Shown: positions 7,942 through 17,402 of the stretch, piece by piece | How the letters are laid out: the number at the start of each line of letters is the position of its first letter | Numbering within the stretch: position 1 is the first letter of the stretch | The notes under the pieces: model-generated | Told to the model about the DNA's origin: nothing | The model's database searches: none | What the model saw: the letters and a program-made list of their open reading frames with translations, nothing else | Program-made: the position numbers and the translations under genes | Assembly (NCBI GenBank): GCA_905182825.1 | Contig: CAJJDJ010000101.1 | Coordinates: forward strand, 1-35,953 | DNA: 35,953 bases | Origin: Thiotrichaceae bacterium UBA7359 | GTDB taxonomy: Bacteria > Pseudomonadota > Gammaproteobacteria > Eutrophobiales > Eutrophobiaceae | Direction: 5' to 3'

Positions 7942-10038
7942 CTAAACATTACTATAAGAGAGGCTTTTTCCTAGCCAACGATAGATTAATAATTTTACCT
8001 TGTCCGGATGATTAATAAGTAATTTTTTTGCAGTGTTTTGAATTTCAGGAAGTAAGTGAGCGTCACGTATCAAGTTAGCAACGCGCATTTCTGGCATACC
8101 TGCCTGTCGAGTGCCTAAAACTTCTCCCGGTCCTCTTAATAAAAGGTCTTTCTCGGCTATAAGAAAACCATCGCTACTAGTACGCATAATTTCAAGTCGT
8201 TGTTTAGCCAAATCACCCAATGGTGACTGATACATTAATACGCAGTCACTTTTGATTTCACCACGGCCAATTCGACCACGTAATTGATGTAGTTGAGACA
8301 GGCCAAAACGTTCAGCATTATCAATAATCATTAAACTAGCATTAGGAACATCAACACCAACCTCAATAACTGTTGTAGCAACTAGCAGCCCAATTTTATT
8401 TTTTTTGAAATCCTGCATTACTGACTCTTTTTCATTTGCTTTCATCCGACCATGTATCAATCCAACTTTTATTAAAGTTAATCTTTCAGTTAGTTTATCT
8501 GCAGTTTCAATTGCTGTTTCACATTGTAGTGTTTCTGATTCTTCGATTAAGGTACATACCCAATAAACCTGTCGACCCTTTGCAGTAATATATTTGATTC
8601 TTTCTATAATATCTTCACGTCTATTATTTGAAATGACACTTGTGTTTATAGCTTTTCTATTGGGTGGAAGTTCATCTATGACAGTATGATCAAGGTCAGC
8701 ATATGCTGTCATAGTTAATGTTCTAGGAATAGGTGTTGCAGTCATGATTAATTGATGAGGATACTTATCATGCTGCTTTCCTTTTTCTAGTAAAGCGAGT
8801 CGTTGGTGGACGCCAAAGCGATGTTGTTCATCAATTACTATTAAGCCTAGTTTTGCAAAACGTGTTGAATCTTGAAATAAAACATGAGTTCCAATAACAA
8901 TGACTGGCATTTGTTTTTTTAATTGTGCTTCAACACTATCCCGTATTGATTGTTTTAATTTTCCAGTTAAAAAAACCACATTAATACCTAAGGGCTCTAA
9001 CCAACTCAAAAAGTTATTGTAGTGTTGACTAGCGAGTAATTCAGTTGGTGCCATTATAGCTACCTGATAACCTGCTTCGATCGCTTGTAATGCGGCTAAT
9101 GCAGCAACAACAGTCTTTCCTGAACCAACATCACCTTGCATTAGCCTCAGCATAGCTACCGTTTTATTTAAATCAGACGCAATAGTTTTATGAGCCTGAA
9201 CTTGAGCATTTGTTAATGTGAAGGGTAAACTTTTCAGGTATTCCGGAACAAACTTCGTGCTTACATTAAAAGCAGGAGAGTGTTCTGTTCGCAATTCATT
9301 ACGTAACTCAAGTAAACTCAATTGCTGAGCTAGCAGCTCTTCAAAAGCGAGACGTTGCTGGGCGGGATGTGTTCCTTCGGTCAGACTTTGTGTATCTGCA
9401 TTAGGTGGTGGACGATGTACATAGTTCAAGGCATCAATCAATGTAGGTAATTTTTTTTTTGCTAATAATTTTTCAGGCAGTAATTCAGCCATATTTTTTT
9501 TGTCATTATTTAGAGTTATCAATGCTTGCTCATTTAATTTACGCATTCGAGTCTGTTGTAAGCCCTCTGTAATAGGATAAACGGCAGTTAATTTTTTTTC
9601 CAAACCATCGTCCTGTACATCTCTAAGCACATGATATTCTGGATGAATCATCTCTAATGAATTTGAACCACGACGAACCTGACCATAACAGCGTATAGAT
9701 AGACCCCGTTGCAACCCTTTTTCTTGTGCCTTTGAAAAAAAGAAGAAACGTAAAGCTATTGTACCGGTACTGTCGCTAATTCGACATAATAATGTACGTC
9801 GTTTCCCATAACGAACCTGAGTTAGCTCAATCTCCCCCTGAATATAGGCATTATAACCAAAACGCAATGTCCCAATAGGAGTGAGTACCGTACGGTCAAT
9901 ATAACGATATGGTAAATGAAATAATAAGTCTTCTATAATATTAATACCGATACGTTCAAGTTTTTCTTGCAAGCGAATTCCTACACCATGTAACACGGTG
10001 ACTGGATCTGAAAGAGAATGCTGTTTATGAATTGTCAA
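7942..10038 (-). CDS. recG: ATP-dependent DNA helicase RecG
   Basis: A branch-migration helicase that regresses stalled forks and processes Holliday junctions and R-loops. The N-terminal wedge/OB domain (about 1-240, beginning with LHGVGIRLQEKL and HLPYRYIDRT) is followed by two helicase domains: Walker A GDVGSGKT (302-309), DEQH (403-406), MTATPIPRT, then the second domain with HGRMK and QLRGRIGRG, and the C-terminal TRQAGMPE region. The 698 residues match E. coli (693). The start codon is TTG at 10038, weakly preceded by AAGG; it aligns with the usual N-terminus and no ATG is available. It is in line with spoT and ridA upstream, an order common in gammaproteobacteria. Confidence 0.95.
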   Translation of the reverse strand: MTIHKQHSLSDPVTVLHGVGIRLQEKLERIGINIIEDLLFHLPYRYIDRTVLTPIGTLRFGYNAYIQGEIELTQVRYGKRRTLLCRISDSTGTIALRFFFFSKAQEKGLQRGLSIRCYGQVRRGSNSLEMIHPEYHVLRDVQDDGLEKKLTAVYPITEGLQQTRMRKLNEQALITLNNDKKNMAELLPEKLLAKKKLPTLIDALNYVHRPPPNADTQSLTEGTHPAQQRLAFEELLAQQLSLLELRNELRTEHSPAFNVSTKFVPEYLKSLPFTLTNAQVQAHKTIASDLNKTVAMLRLMQGDVGSGKTVVAALAALQAIEAGYQVAIMAPTELLASQHYNNFLSWLEPLGINVVFLTGKLKQSIRDSVEAQLKKQMPVIVIGTHVLFQDSTRFAKLGLIVIDEQHRFGVHQRLALLEKGKQHDKYPHQLIMTATPIPRTLTMTAYADLDHTVIDELPPNRKAINTSVISNNRREDIIERIKYITAKGRQVYWVCTLIEESETLQCETAIETADKLTERLTLIKVGLIHGRMKANEKESVMQDFKKNKIGLLVATTVIEVGVDVPNASLMIIDNAERFGLSQLHQLRGRIGRGEIKSDCVLMYQSPLGDLAKQRLEIMRTSSDGFLIAEKDLLLRGPGEVLGTRQAGMPEMRVANLIRDAHLLPEIQNTAKKLLINHPDKVKLLIYRWLGKSLSYSNV

Positions 10039-10096
10039 AGCCTTGAAGTTTAGACATATGTTTTTTATGTTTACAAACGTACCTTTTTTATTTTGT

Positions 10097-10477
10097 CTAG
10101 AGAGTCATTATTGCATCCATTTCAACCAATGCATTCTTTGGCAAACTGGCAACACCTATGGCAGCACGTGCAGGATAGGGCTCAAAAAAATATTCACTCA
10201 TTATTTCATTAATTAAAGGAAAGTGTTTTAAGTCAGTAAGAAATATATTTAATTTGCTGATATCTGCTAATGAGCCACCAGCTTCATTAGCAATAGCAGC
10301 CAAATTATCAAATACACGTATAATTTGTGCTGACATATCACCTTCTATAAGCTTCATGGTTTCCGGATTCAAGGGGATTTGTCCAGAAAGGTAGACTGTA
10401 TTTCCAACCTTGACTGCTTGTGAATAGGTACCTATCGCTTGCGGTGCGTTTTTAGTAGATATTATTTCTCGTTGCAT
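10097..10477 (-). CDS. ridA: RidA reactive enamine/imine deaminase
   Basis: It hydrolyses 2-aminoacrylate and related enamine/imine intermediates released by PLP enzymes, protecting them from damage. The family signature RAAIGVASLP contains the conserved R104, which binds the substrate carboxylate, and E119 is present near the end. At 126 residues it has the standard length, forming the usual trimer. AAGGAGG upstream of the ATG is one of the strongest ribosome-binding sites in the window. It sits between spoT and recG; in E. coli that place is held by trmH, whereas ridA is common there in pseudomonads and relatives. Confidence 0.96.
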   Translation of the reverse strand: MQREIISTKNAPQAIGTYSQAVKVGNTVYLSGQIPLNPETMKLIEGDMSAQIIRVFDNLAAIANEAGGSLADISKLNIFLTDLKHFPLINEIMSEYFFEPYPARAAIGVASLPKNALVEMDAIMTL

Positions 10478-10506
10478 TATTGCCTCCTTAATATTTTATA
10501 TTTTCT

Positions 10507-12654
10507 TTAAACACGAGTAATTTGTGAAACACTTTTTATCGATCGTATTTTTCTTATGACATTAGCTAAATGAATCCTATCTTTTACGTCGATAGTAAAT
10601 TTTTGATAAGCATAGCGGTCATCACGTTCCATCATTTCTACCTTTTCAATATTTGCACCTGCATCAGCAATAGTTGCGGCTACATTCGCTAACACACCAC
10701 GTTGGTTACTAGAGTTTAAACGAATCATAACTTGAAACTCACGTTCTATATCAGCTTCCCATTCAACCTGAATCCATTTTTCTTGATGGTTTCTATACTC
10801 AGCAATATTTTTACAAGTTTGTCTATGAATAACAATACCGCGTCCTGACGTAACAAAACCATGAATTGGGTCGCCTGGTATCGGATAGCAACATTTTGGA
10901 AAACTTATCACTAGCCCCTCAGTACCCTTTATTGATAAGGGATTAGTTTTGTCTGAAATGATATATTTATTTTCTAGTAAAGTTAATTTTTCAATCGCGA
11001 CGACTTGTCTGGCAAATAACGGGGCCATCTTGTTACCTAGCCCTATTTCTTGAAAAAGAGAGTCAACATCTTCCAGATGATTTTCAGATAACAAAAGAAT
11101 CATGTCAGTTTCACTGATATCTTGGTAAGTTATGCCGAACGGTTCTAACTCTCGATTTAATAGGCGTTTGCCTAATGCAATAGCTTCATCATTCTGAAGA
11201 TTTTTTAGAAAATGTCTGATTTGTGTTCGAGCTTTTACCGTCGCCACAAAATTTAACCAAGCTGGATTTGGTCGTCCACTCTTTGCGGTGATTATGTCAA
11301 CCGTTTTTCCACTAGTTAACTGTGTTCCAAGAGGCACTAACTTTCTGTTTATTCTAGCACCGACGCAACGATTTCCGATATCGCTATGTATTGCGTATGC
11401 AAAATCTACTGCGGTTGATCCGCTAGGCATCTCCATGATCTTACCTTTCGGAGTGAAGACATAAACCTCATCAGGAAATAAATCTATTTTTACATTTTCA
11501 AAAAACTCTTCCGGATTACCAGCCGTTTTATTCATCTCAACAATATTTCGTAGCCATTCTCTCGCACGACGATGAACATTACTTCGATCATTATCGACCC
11601 GAATATTTTTTTTAGATTTACCTTCAGCCTTATACAACCAATGTGCAGCAATGCCAACTTCAGCAACATTATTCATATCTTTCGAGCGAATTTGGATCTC
11701 AATTGGGACACCATAAGGGCCAAACAAAACAGTATGTAATGACTGATATCCATTGGTTTTCGGAATGGCTATATAGTCTTTAAATTTACCTGGAACAGGC
11801 TTATATAAATTATGTACGGCACCCAATGTGCGGTAGCAGTTATCGACGGTATCAACGATTAAGCGAAAGGCATAAACATCAAAAATATCAGAGAAGGATA
11901 AATGCTGTTCCCGCATCTTCAGATAGATTCCATAAAGGTGTTTTTCTCGACCTAAGATTTGTCCTGGGAGTTTTTCCTGTCGCATACGGCGTTTCAATGC
12001 TGTTCGAATTTTAGTGATGATTTCTTTACGATGCCCGCGAGCTTTGTAAATTTGTTCATCAAGAATTCTATAGCGCATCGGATACATGGCTGTAAAACCT
12101 AGTTCTTCTAATTCTAAGCGAATTGAATTAAGACCAAGTCTTAATGCTATAGGCGCATAAATATCAAGTGTTTCCCGAGCAATACGGCGTCGTTTTTCTG
12201 GTTTTAAAGCTTCAAGAGTACGCATGTTATGCAAGCGATCAGCGAGTTTAACGAGAATTACTCTTATGTCATTACTCATGGCCATTAACATTTTACGAAA
12301 GTTATTTGCCTGAGCTTCAGCAGTGCTTTCAAATTTAATCTTATCTAGCTTACTGACTCCATTAACTATTTCAGTAACACCTTTACCAAATTTTCGTTTT
12401 AGTTGAGCTCCAGCGGTAGGAGTATCTTCAATTACATCATGCAAAATAGCTGCCATGATGGTCTGATGATCCATATGCATCTCGCCGAGGATTCGAGCAA
12501 CTTCTAGAGGATGGTTAATATAGGGTTCACCACTAACTCGTTTTTGGCCTTCATGTGCTTTAGCACTAAAATAATAGGCGCGTTGTACTTTAAAAACCTG
12601 ATCTGATTGTAGATAGGTGCCTATGAGCTTGCTGAGGTCGTTAATTGTATACAC
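10507..12654 (-). CDS. spoT: Bifunctional (p)ppGpp synthetase/hydrolase
   Basis: It controls the stringent-response alarmone. Domains in order: HD hydrolase (HD pair at residues 72-73, in AAILHDVIEDT), synthetase (GYQSLHT region), TGS (VYVFTPKGKIMEMPSGST), a zinc-finger-like CCYPIPGD segment, and a C-terminal ACT domain. A GTG start at 12654 gives 715 residues beginning V-Y-T-I-N-D-L, which lines up with the N-terminus of E. coli SpoT (M-Y-L-F-E-S-L, 702 residues). The frame stays open to a TTG at 12717, which would add 21 residues of unknown character. Neither start has a good ribosome-binding site. It follows rpoZ, as in most gammaproteobacteria, behind a strong hairpin. Confidence 0.96.
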   Translation of the reverse strand: MYTINDLSKLIGTYLQSDQVFKVQRAYYFSAKAHEGQKRVSGEPYINHPLEVARILGEMHMDHQTIMAAILHDVIEDTPTAGAQLKRKFGKGVTEIVNGVSKLDKIKFESTAEAQANNFRKMLMAMSNDIRVILVKLADRLHNMRTLEALKPEKRRRIARETLDIYAPIALRLGLNSIRLELEELGFTAMYPMRYRILDEQIYKARGHRKEIITKIRTALKRRMRQEKLPGQILGREKHLYGIYLKMREQHLSFSDIFDVYAFRLIVDTVDNCYRTLGAVHNLYKPVPGKFKDYIAIPKTNGYQSLHTVLFGPYGVPIEIQIRSKDMNNVAEVGIAAHWLYKAEGKSKKNIRVDNDRSNVHRRAREWLRNIVEMNKTAGNPEEFFENVKIDLFPDEVYVFTPKGKIMEMPSGSTAVDFAYAIHSDIGNRCVGARINRKLVPLGTQLTSGKTVDIITAKSGRPNPAWLNFVATVKARTQIRHFLKNLQNDEAIALGKRLLNRELEPFGITYQDISETDMILLLSENHLEDVDSLFQEIGLGNKMAPLFARQVVAIEKLTLLENKYIISDKTNPLSIKGTEGLVISFPKCCYPIPGDPIHGFVTSGRGIVIHRQTCKNIAEYRNHQEKWIQVEWEADIEREFQVMIRLNSSNQRGVLANVAATIADAGANIEKVEMMERDDRYAYQKFTIDVKDRIHLANVIRKIRSIKSVSQITRV

Positions 12655-12720
12655 GGTTATATTTAACAGTGATGTATAGTCAAATGTACGGGTTACGTTC
12701 GGAACTGCACGATACAATAA

Positions 12721-12747
12721 CAGAAAGGCGCATGCTGCGCCTTTCTG
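12721..12747 (-). terminator. Strong hairpin between rpoZ and spoT (terminator or processing site)
   Basis: A perfect 12-bp inverted repeat, CAGAAAGGCGCA / TGCGCCTTTCTG, with a 3-nt loop, 20 nt after the rpoZ stop in the direction of transcription. On the minus strand it is followed by TTATTGTAT, only a weak U-tract. It could therefore be a partial terminator, an attenuator tuning spoT relative to rpoZ, or an RNA-processing/stability element. Confidence 0.65.
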
Positions 12748-12766
12748 TTTGAAAAATTGTCAGAGA

Positions 12767-13027
12767 TTAATTTGCAGAAGGAATATTGAAATCGGATTCA
12801 GTGAATTCATCTTCTGTTTCAAATTTGTTGATTGTGTCAATATTACCATTATTGACCAAATTTTCAGCTATTTCACGTAAGGCAATTACGGTAGGTTTAT
12901 CATTCTCAGCAGGAACCAAAGGATCTGCTCCCATTGCAATCTGACGCGCTCGTTTGCTTGCTAATAAAACCAGATCGTAGCGATTTACAACATTTTCTAG
13001 GCAGTCTTCAACGGTTAATCTAGCCAT
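12767..13027 (-). CDS. rpoZ: RNA polymerase omega subunit
   Basis: A small subunit that helps assemble and stabilise RNA polymerase and forms part of the ppGpp binding site 1. The N-terminal MARLTVEDCLENVVNRYDLV and the ASKRARQI helix are diagnostic. At 86 residues it has the normal size (E. coli 91). AGAGGA lies just upstream of the ATG. The classic gmk-rpoZ-spoT order links the ppGpp target with the ppGpp enzyme. Confidence 0.97.
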   Translation of the reverse strand: MARLTVEDCLENVVNRYDLVLLASKRARQIAMGADPLVPAENDKPTVIALREIAENLVNNGNIDTINKFETEDEFTESDFNIPSAN

Positions 13028-13114
13028 CTAGTTCCTCTTCTTTTTTATATTGGACTTCAAGTTCTTTTGGGTAAAAGAATAGTCAATTTGATATTTCAGT
13101 ATATTCTACTGAAT

Positions 13115-13744
13115 TCAATCCTTTTGTGCCACGATTTGACTGATAAAATCATCATAAAAAGACGATTGACGGCAAGCACCCAAATTGGTTGTAGTAATAA
13201 TTGCCTTGATTTCTTTCAAGGCGGACTTAAAGTCATCGTTTATAACTACGTAATCAAAGTCTCTATAATGAGAAATTTCTTCACATGCGGCATCCATCCT
13301 CTGTTCGATTGTTTCTAGGTCATCCTTTTGACGTGAAATCAACCTAGTCCGGAGCGTTTTATAGCTCGGTGGTAATACAAAGATACTAACGCTATCGCGC
13401 AACTGTGACTTTATTTGTAGCGCGCCTTGCCAATCTATTTCAAGGATGAAGTTTCTACCAGTAAACATTTTTTGTTCTACCCAGTCTTTTGAGGTGCCAT
13501 AGTAATTACCAAAGACTTTGGCATATTCAAGAAAGTAATCTCTTTTAATAAGCTCTTTGAATTCATTTTTATTTATAAAGTGATATTCTTCACCATCGTT
13601 TTCATCCGCCCTGGCTTGACGTGTAGTATATGAAATTGAGACATCAATATTATTATCTTCTGTGGTTAGAGATTTTATGAGTGATGTTTTGCCTGCTCCA
13701 GAAGGTGCAGCAATAATAAATAATGTGCCGTTTTTAGTTTTCAT
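13115..13744 (-). CDS. gmk: Guanylate kinase
   Basis: It phosphorylates GMP to GDP with ATP, essential for GTP and for ppGpp precursors. The P-loop is APSGAGKT (13-20). The GMP-binding segment YTTRQARADENDGEEYHF is conserved, as are the EIDWQGALQI strand and the C-terminal DYVVINDDF. The 209 residues match the family. It is 87 nt upstream of rpoZ and 10 nt downstream of yicC, so it probably belongs to one transcript with both. Confidence 0.96.
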   Translation of the reverse strand: MKTKNGTLFIIAAPSGAGKTSLIKSLTTEDNNIDVSISYTTRQARADENDGEEYHFINKNEFKELIKRDYFLEYAKVFGNYYGTSKDWVEQKMFTGRNFILEIDWQGALQIKSQLRDSVSIFVLPPSYKTLRTRLISRQKDDLETIEQRMDAACEEISHYRDFDYVVINDDFKSALKEIKAIITTTNLGACRQSSFYDDFISQIVAQKD

Positions 13745-13754
13745 AAGAATATAA

Positions 13755-14621
13755 CTATTCTATATTCTGAATTTGTTCACGCATTTGTTCGATCAAGACC
13801 TTTAAATTGACCGATGCATTAGTGGTGTCTAGATGTATAGATTTTGATCCTAGTGTGTTCGATTCACGATTCATTTCTTGCATAAGAAAATCTAGACGTC
13901 GGCCGACAGGACCATCTTGATCGAGCACTCGTTGTACTTCATCAATATGTGCATCTAATCGATCCATTTCTTCTGCCACATCCATCTTTTGTGATAATAA
14001 CAATAGTTCTTGCTCAAATCGGTCATTTTCAAACTCAGAGCTCAATTCCTGTACACGTAGAGTCAATTTTTTACGAATACCATCAAGAATAGTTGGTATT
14101 TGTTCGCGAACACATGCAATTATATTTTTAGCAGCTTTGCTACGTTCCATGATCATCGTCCTGATCTTATCACCTTCGCGTTGGCGAGTATCAATAACAG
14201 CAACGAGAGTTTGATGGACTAATTTAAATAATGGTTTACTTATCGCTTCGGGATCGGGAATATCCCTATCGAGAACACCTGGCCAGCGAAGTAATTCAAG
14301 AGAGTTGATTGGTGCAGATGATGTCAATTGTGTATCTATTTTCTTTGCAGTTTCTAAAACCTTTGTCAGTAGTTCCTCATTTACAGGTAGTGTCCCCTTG
14401 AAGTTCTCATTTTGTTGATAGCGAATATTGCAATCAATTTTTCCGCGTTTTAATTGTTTTGATAATAGATCACGAATAGCTTGCTCAAGTAGACGCAACT
14501 CTTCTGGGAGTCGGATCGACATCTCCAGATAACGATGATTTACACTCCTTATTTCGCAAGAAGCTTCACCCCATTCCTCAGAATGTTCAGCTCTACCATA
14601 CGAGGTCATACTTTTTATCAT
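13755..14621 (-). CDS. yicC: YicC-family endoribonuclease
   Basis: YicC proteins (YicC_N plus DUF1732 domains) are a recently recognised family of endoribonucleases, linked in E. coli to decay of the small RNA RyhB. Landmarks are the start MIKSMTSYGR, SVNHRYLE, RLPEELR, the central coiled region, and the C-terminal GRRLDFLMQEMNRE with E-x2-R-E-Q near the end. The ATG at 14621 is preferred over the adjacent upstream TTG because it has AAGGG at a good distance and matches the family N-terminus. 288 residues. It is divergent from rph, and in front of gmk, a neighbourhood common across bacteria. Confidence 0.93.
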   Translation of the reverse strand: MIKSMTSYGRAEHSEEWGEASCEIRSVNHRYLEMSIRLPEELRLLEQAIRDLLSKQLKRGKIDCNIRYQQNENFKGTLPVNEELLTKVLETAKKIDTQLTSSAPINSLELLRWPGVLDRDIPDPEAISKPLFKLVHQTLVAVIDTRQREGDKIRTMIMERSKAAKNIIACVREQIPTILDGIRKKLTLRVQELSSEFENDRFEQELLLLSQKMDVAEEMDRLDAHIDEVQRVLDQDGPVGRRLDFLMQEMNRESNTLGSKSIHLDTTNASVNLKVLIEQMREQIQNIE

Positions 14622-14703
14622 CAAATTACCCTTTTCATTTTAATTATTTGTTAATAGTAACGTTTCAGCAGTATATCGGAAATACGCAGAAAGAAATTGT
14701 AGT

Positions 14704-14709
14704 TATAAT
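14704..14709 (+). promoter_or_regulatory. -10 box for rph
   Basis: A consensus TATAAT 26 nt before the rph ATG in the 114-nt gap between divergent yicC and rph. No convincing -35 is seen. Confidence 0.4.
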
Positions 14710-14735
14710 GCAGTATTTTTTTATAGGAGACTAAT

Positions 14736-15452
14736 ATGCGCCCAAGCGGACGTTCAAACGATCAACTCAGACCAGTCACAATAACAAGGAATTTCACTTG
14801 TCATGCTGAAGGATCGGTATTGATAGAATTTGGAAATACAAAAGTTATTTGTAATGCTAGTTTTGATTCCGGGGTTCCTGGATTTTTACGTGGCAAAGGC
14901 CAGGGTTGGGTAACTGGTGAATATGGTATGTTACCGCGCTCAACAGGTTCACGTATGCGACGTGAAGCTTCTCAGAATAAACAGGGCGGGCGGACGATGG
15001 AGATTCAGCGAATGATAGGCCGGTCGCTACGTAGTGTAGTTAACATGGGTGCTCTCGGTGAAAATACTATTGTTGTTGATTGTGACGTTATTCAGGCCGA
15101 TGGAGGAACTCGTACTGCATCCATAACGGGTGGTTTCGTCGCCTTGATCGATGCTGTTAATAAAGCTAGAGCAGATGGTTTGCTCGAAACTGATCCGATT
15201 AAATCAATGATTGCCTCAGTCTCCGTGGGTATACACAATGGTGAGCCTGTATTGGATCTGGATTATGCTGAAGATTCTACAGCAGAGACGGATATGAATG
15301 TGGTGATGAATGATAAAAATCATTTCATAGAAGTGCAGGGTACGGCAGAAGGACATCCATTCACACCTGATGAGTTAAATAGCATGTTGGCACTTGCTCA
15401 AAAAGGGATTGGTGAGTTGTTTGAATTTCAACGTAATACTTTAAAGCAATAA
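14736..15452 (+). CDS. rph: Ribonuclease PH
   Basis: A phosphate-dependent 3'-5' exoribonuclease that trims tRNA precursors and takes part in rRNA decay. The sequence shows the family start MRPSGR, the GKGQGWVTGEYGMLPRST segment, GRSLR, and the phosphate/catalytic region around DCDVIQADGGTRTASITGG, with DLDYAEDS and the C-terminal GTAEGHPF. At 238 residues it is full length, unlike the frameshifted gene of some E. coli K-12 strains. It heads a plus-strand run with rdgB and hemW. Confidence 0.97.
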   Translation: MRPSGRSNDQLRPVTITRNFTCHAEGSVLIEFGNTKVICNASFDSGVPGFLRGKGQGWVTGEYGMLPRSTGSRMRREASQNKQGGRTMEIQRMIGRSLRSVVNMGALGENTIVVDCDVIQADGGTRTASITGGFVALIDAVNKARADGLLETDPIKSMIASVSVGIHNGEPVLDLDYAEDSTAETDMNVVMNDKNHFIEVQGTAEGHPFTPDELNSMLALAQKGIGELFEFQRNTLKQ

Positions 15453-15470
15453 TTATTGAGGAAAGTGATT

Positions 15471-16070
15471 TTGGAAAATAAAAAGATAGTGCTCGCGAGT
15501 AATAATCCGGGTAAGGTCAAAGAAATAAATGAATTACTGGTGGATACAGTTTTTCATATACTTCCACAATCTGAATTTAATGTTATTGAAGCAGAAGAGA
15601 CCGGCTTAACTTTTGTCGAGAACGCAATAATTAAGGCACGTAATGCTGCTCGTTATACTAATCATCCAGTAATTGCCGATGATTCGGGAATAGAAGTCAT
15701 TGGCTTAAAAGGACGACCAGGAATCTATTCCGCACGTTATGCGGGTATCGATGCTAGTGATGAAGATAACCGTAATAAACTTATCGAAGATATAAAACCA
15801 TTGCACAAAAAAGATCGTAATGCGCGTTTCGTATGTTCAATGGTTTTTCTTAGACATGCAGAAGATCCAACGCCATTTATCTCTCAGGGAATTTGGGATG
15901 GTGTTGTTATAATGACACCACATGGCCAAAATGGTTTTGGATATGATCCTATCTTTTATGTGCCAACAGATAACTGTACTTCAGCTGAACTATCACCAGA
16001 GATAAAAAATAAACTAAGTCATCGAGGACAAGCACTAATGAATTTAATAAAACAGATCAGCGAAATGTAA
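15471..16070 (+). CDS. rdgB: XTP/dITP diphosphatase (non-canonical purine NTP pyrophosphatase)
   Basis: It removes dITP, XTP and dXTP from the nucleotide pool. Motifs: SNNPGK (10-15), ADDSGIEV with the catalytic aspartates, the GRPGIYSARYAG loop, NGFGYDPIF, and SHRGQAL near the end. The frame is open from a TTG at 15456, but GAGGAA (15458-15463) would lie inside that start; the TTG at 15471 has this site 7 nt upstream and gives M-E-N-K-K-I-V-L-A, in line with E. coli RdgB. The result is 199 residues. It follows rph by 18 nt and precedes hemW, the normal order. Confidence 0.93.
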   Translation: MENKKIVLASNNPGKVKEINELLVDTVFHILPQSEFNVIEAEETGLTFVENAIIKARNAARYTNHPVIADDSGIEVIGLKGRPGIYSARYAGIDASDEDNRNKLIEDIKPLHKKDRNARFVCSMVFLRHAEDPTPFISQGIWDGVVIMTPHGQNGFGYDPIFYVPTDNCTSAELSPEIKNKLSHRGQALMNLIKQISEM

Positions 16071-16159
16071 AATTTAGCTGGTAACGTTCATTACACAAAG
16101 TTTATATTAATCTAGCCTTTATATAGATGAGAGTAGCATTGATTCCATGGATATAAGAA

Positions 16160-17326
16160 ATGAAGCTTTTAACTTTTCATGAAAACCCACCGTTGTCGCT
16201 CTATATTCACTTACCCTGGTGTGTAAAGAAATGTCCTTATTGTGATTTTAATTCACATGAGTTTTCTCCTTTAGGTTTTGAAGAAGAAGTTTATATAGAA
16301 GCACTAATACGAGATCTTGATTACGAATTACCCCGAATTTGGGGACGAACAGTTAATACAGTTTTTATTGGAGGAGGGACTCCTAGCTTATTTTCACCAG
16401 AAGCATTGGATAAGTTAATTAGTGCGATACGTGCAAGATTAAACATACATCCAGCAATAGAAATAACACTGGAGGCAAATCCAAGTACTGCAGAAGCAAA
16501 AAAATTTCGTTGTTTCAGAGAGATAGGAATAAACCGTTTATCTCTTGGTGTACAAAGCTTTAATGACAAACAATTAAAAAGATTAGGACGTAGTCATGAT
16601 GCATCACAGGCGCACCTTGCGATTGAAATAGCAAAAGAAGCTGGCTTTGAAAATTTTAATATTGATTTAATGTTTGGATTGCCTGAACAATCGATTAATG
16701 ATGCATTGAATGATCTTGGTAAAGCATTAAGTTACGCACCTAAACATATATCCTGGTATCAATTAACTATAGAGCCTAATACGATTTTTAATTCAAGGCC
16801 ACCGACTTTACCTAACGATGATGATATCTGGTCTATGGAAGAAGAGGGACAGACTTTTCTTGAGGCAAAGGGATTCAAGAAATATGAGATATCGGCTTAT
16901 GCTAAAGATAAGTATTTAGCATTACATAACCTTAATTATTGGGAGTTTGGTGATTATCTAGGTATTGGAGCAGGCGCTCATGGCAAAATTACAAATGTGG
17001 CTGAAATGAAGATAGAAAGGTATATACGCCATAAGATACCCAAACGTTATATTGATTTAGCTGGTACGGATGCGGTTATAACAGAGACAAGAGTATTAAA
17101 ACAAGATGAATTACCGCTTGAGTTTTTAATGAATGCTTTTCGATTGATTGAAGGAGTCTCGACTCGTCTATTCTCTGACCGGACTGGTTTGCTTTTAAAA
17201 AATTCTGAGAAAGAATTACTAATAGCTGAAGAGCTTGGTCTGATTGAATGGCAGTTTGATGAATTGAAAGCTTCCTCAAAAGGTCTACGCTATTTAAATG
17301 AATTACTTGAAATATTTGTCAAATAA
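16160..17326 (+). CDS. hemW: HemW, radical SAM heme chaperone
   Basis: Related to oxygen-independent coproporphyrinogen oxidase HemN, but HemW proteins bind heme and insert it into respiratory enzymes. The iron-sulfur motif is C21-x3-C25-x2-C28 in LPWCVKKCPYCDFNSHE, followed by FIGGGTPS, the SAM-binding NRLSLGVQSF strand and NIDLMFGLP. The 388 residues match E. coli HemW (378), and the extra N-terminal cysteine arrangement of HemN is absent. An 89-nt gap after rdgB separates it slightly from that operon. The upstream ribosome-binding site is weak, and the ATG is chosen by alignment with the family N-terminus. Confidence 0.93.
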   Translation: MKLLTFHENPPLSLYIHLPWCVKKCPYCDFNSHEFSPLGFEEEVYIEALIRDLDYELPRIWGRTVNTVFIGGGTPSLFSPEALDKLISAIRARLNIHPAIEITLEANPSTAEAKKFRCFREIGINRLSLGVQSFNDKQLKRLGRSHDASQAHLAIEIAKEAGFENFNIDLMFGLPEQSINDALNDLGKALSYAPKHISWYQLTIEPNTIFNSRPPTLPNDDDIWSMEEEGQTFLEAKGFKKYEISAYAKDKYLALHNLNYWEFGDYLGIGAGAHGKITNVAEMKIERYIRHKIPKRYIDLAGTDAVITETRVLKQDELPLEFLMNAFRLIEGVSTRLFSDRTGLLLKNSEKELLIAEELGLIEWQFDELKASSKGLRYLNELLEIFVK

Positions 17327-17402
17327 TCACGAAAAATAAGACTACATTTTATCGATTTCTGATCAGGAAAAACATGGTATTTTCATATCAAATCTAAGCA
17401 CA

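Noticed and set aside
12656..12683. Promoter for spoT: TTGACT, 16-nt spacer, TATAAC on the minus strand
   Set aside because: The boxes look good, but the transcript would begin inside the first codons of the GTG-started gene, so it could not express full-length SpoT.
10507..12717. Full TTG-started spoT frame as the annotated gene
   Set aside because: The first 21 residues have no counterpart in SpoT, while the GTG at 12654 aligns with the known N-terminus.
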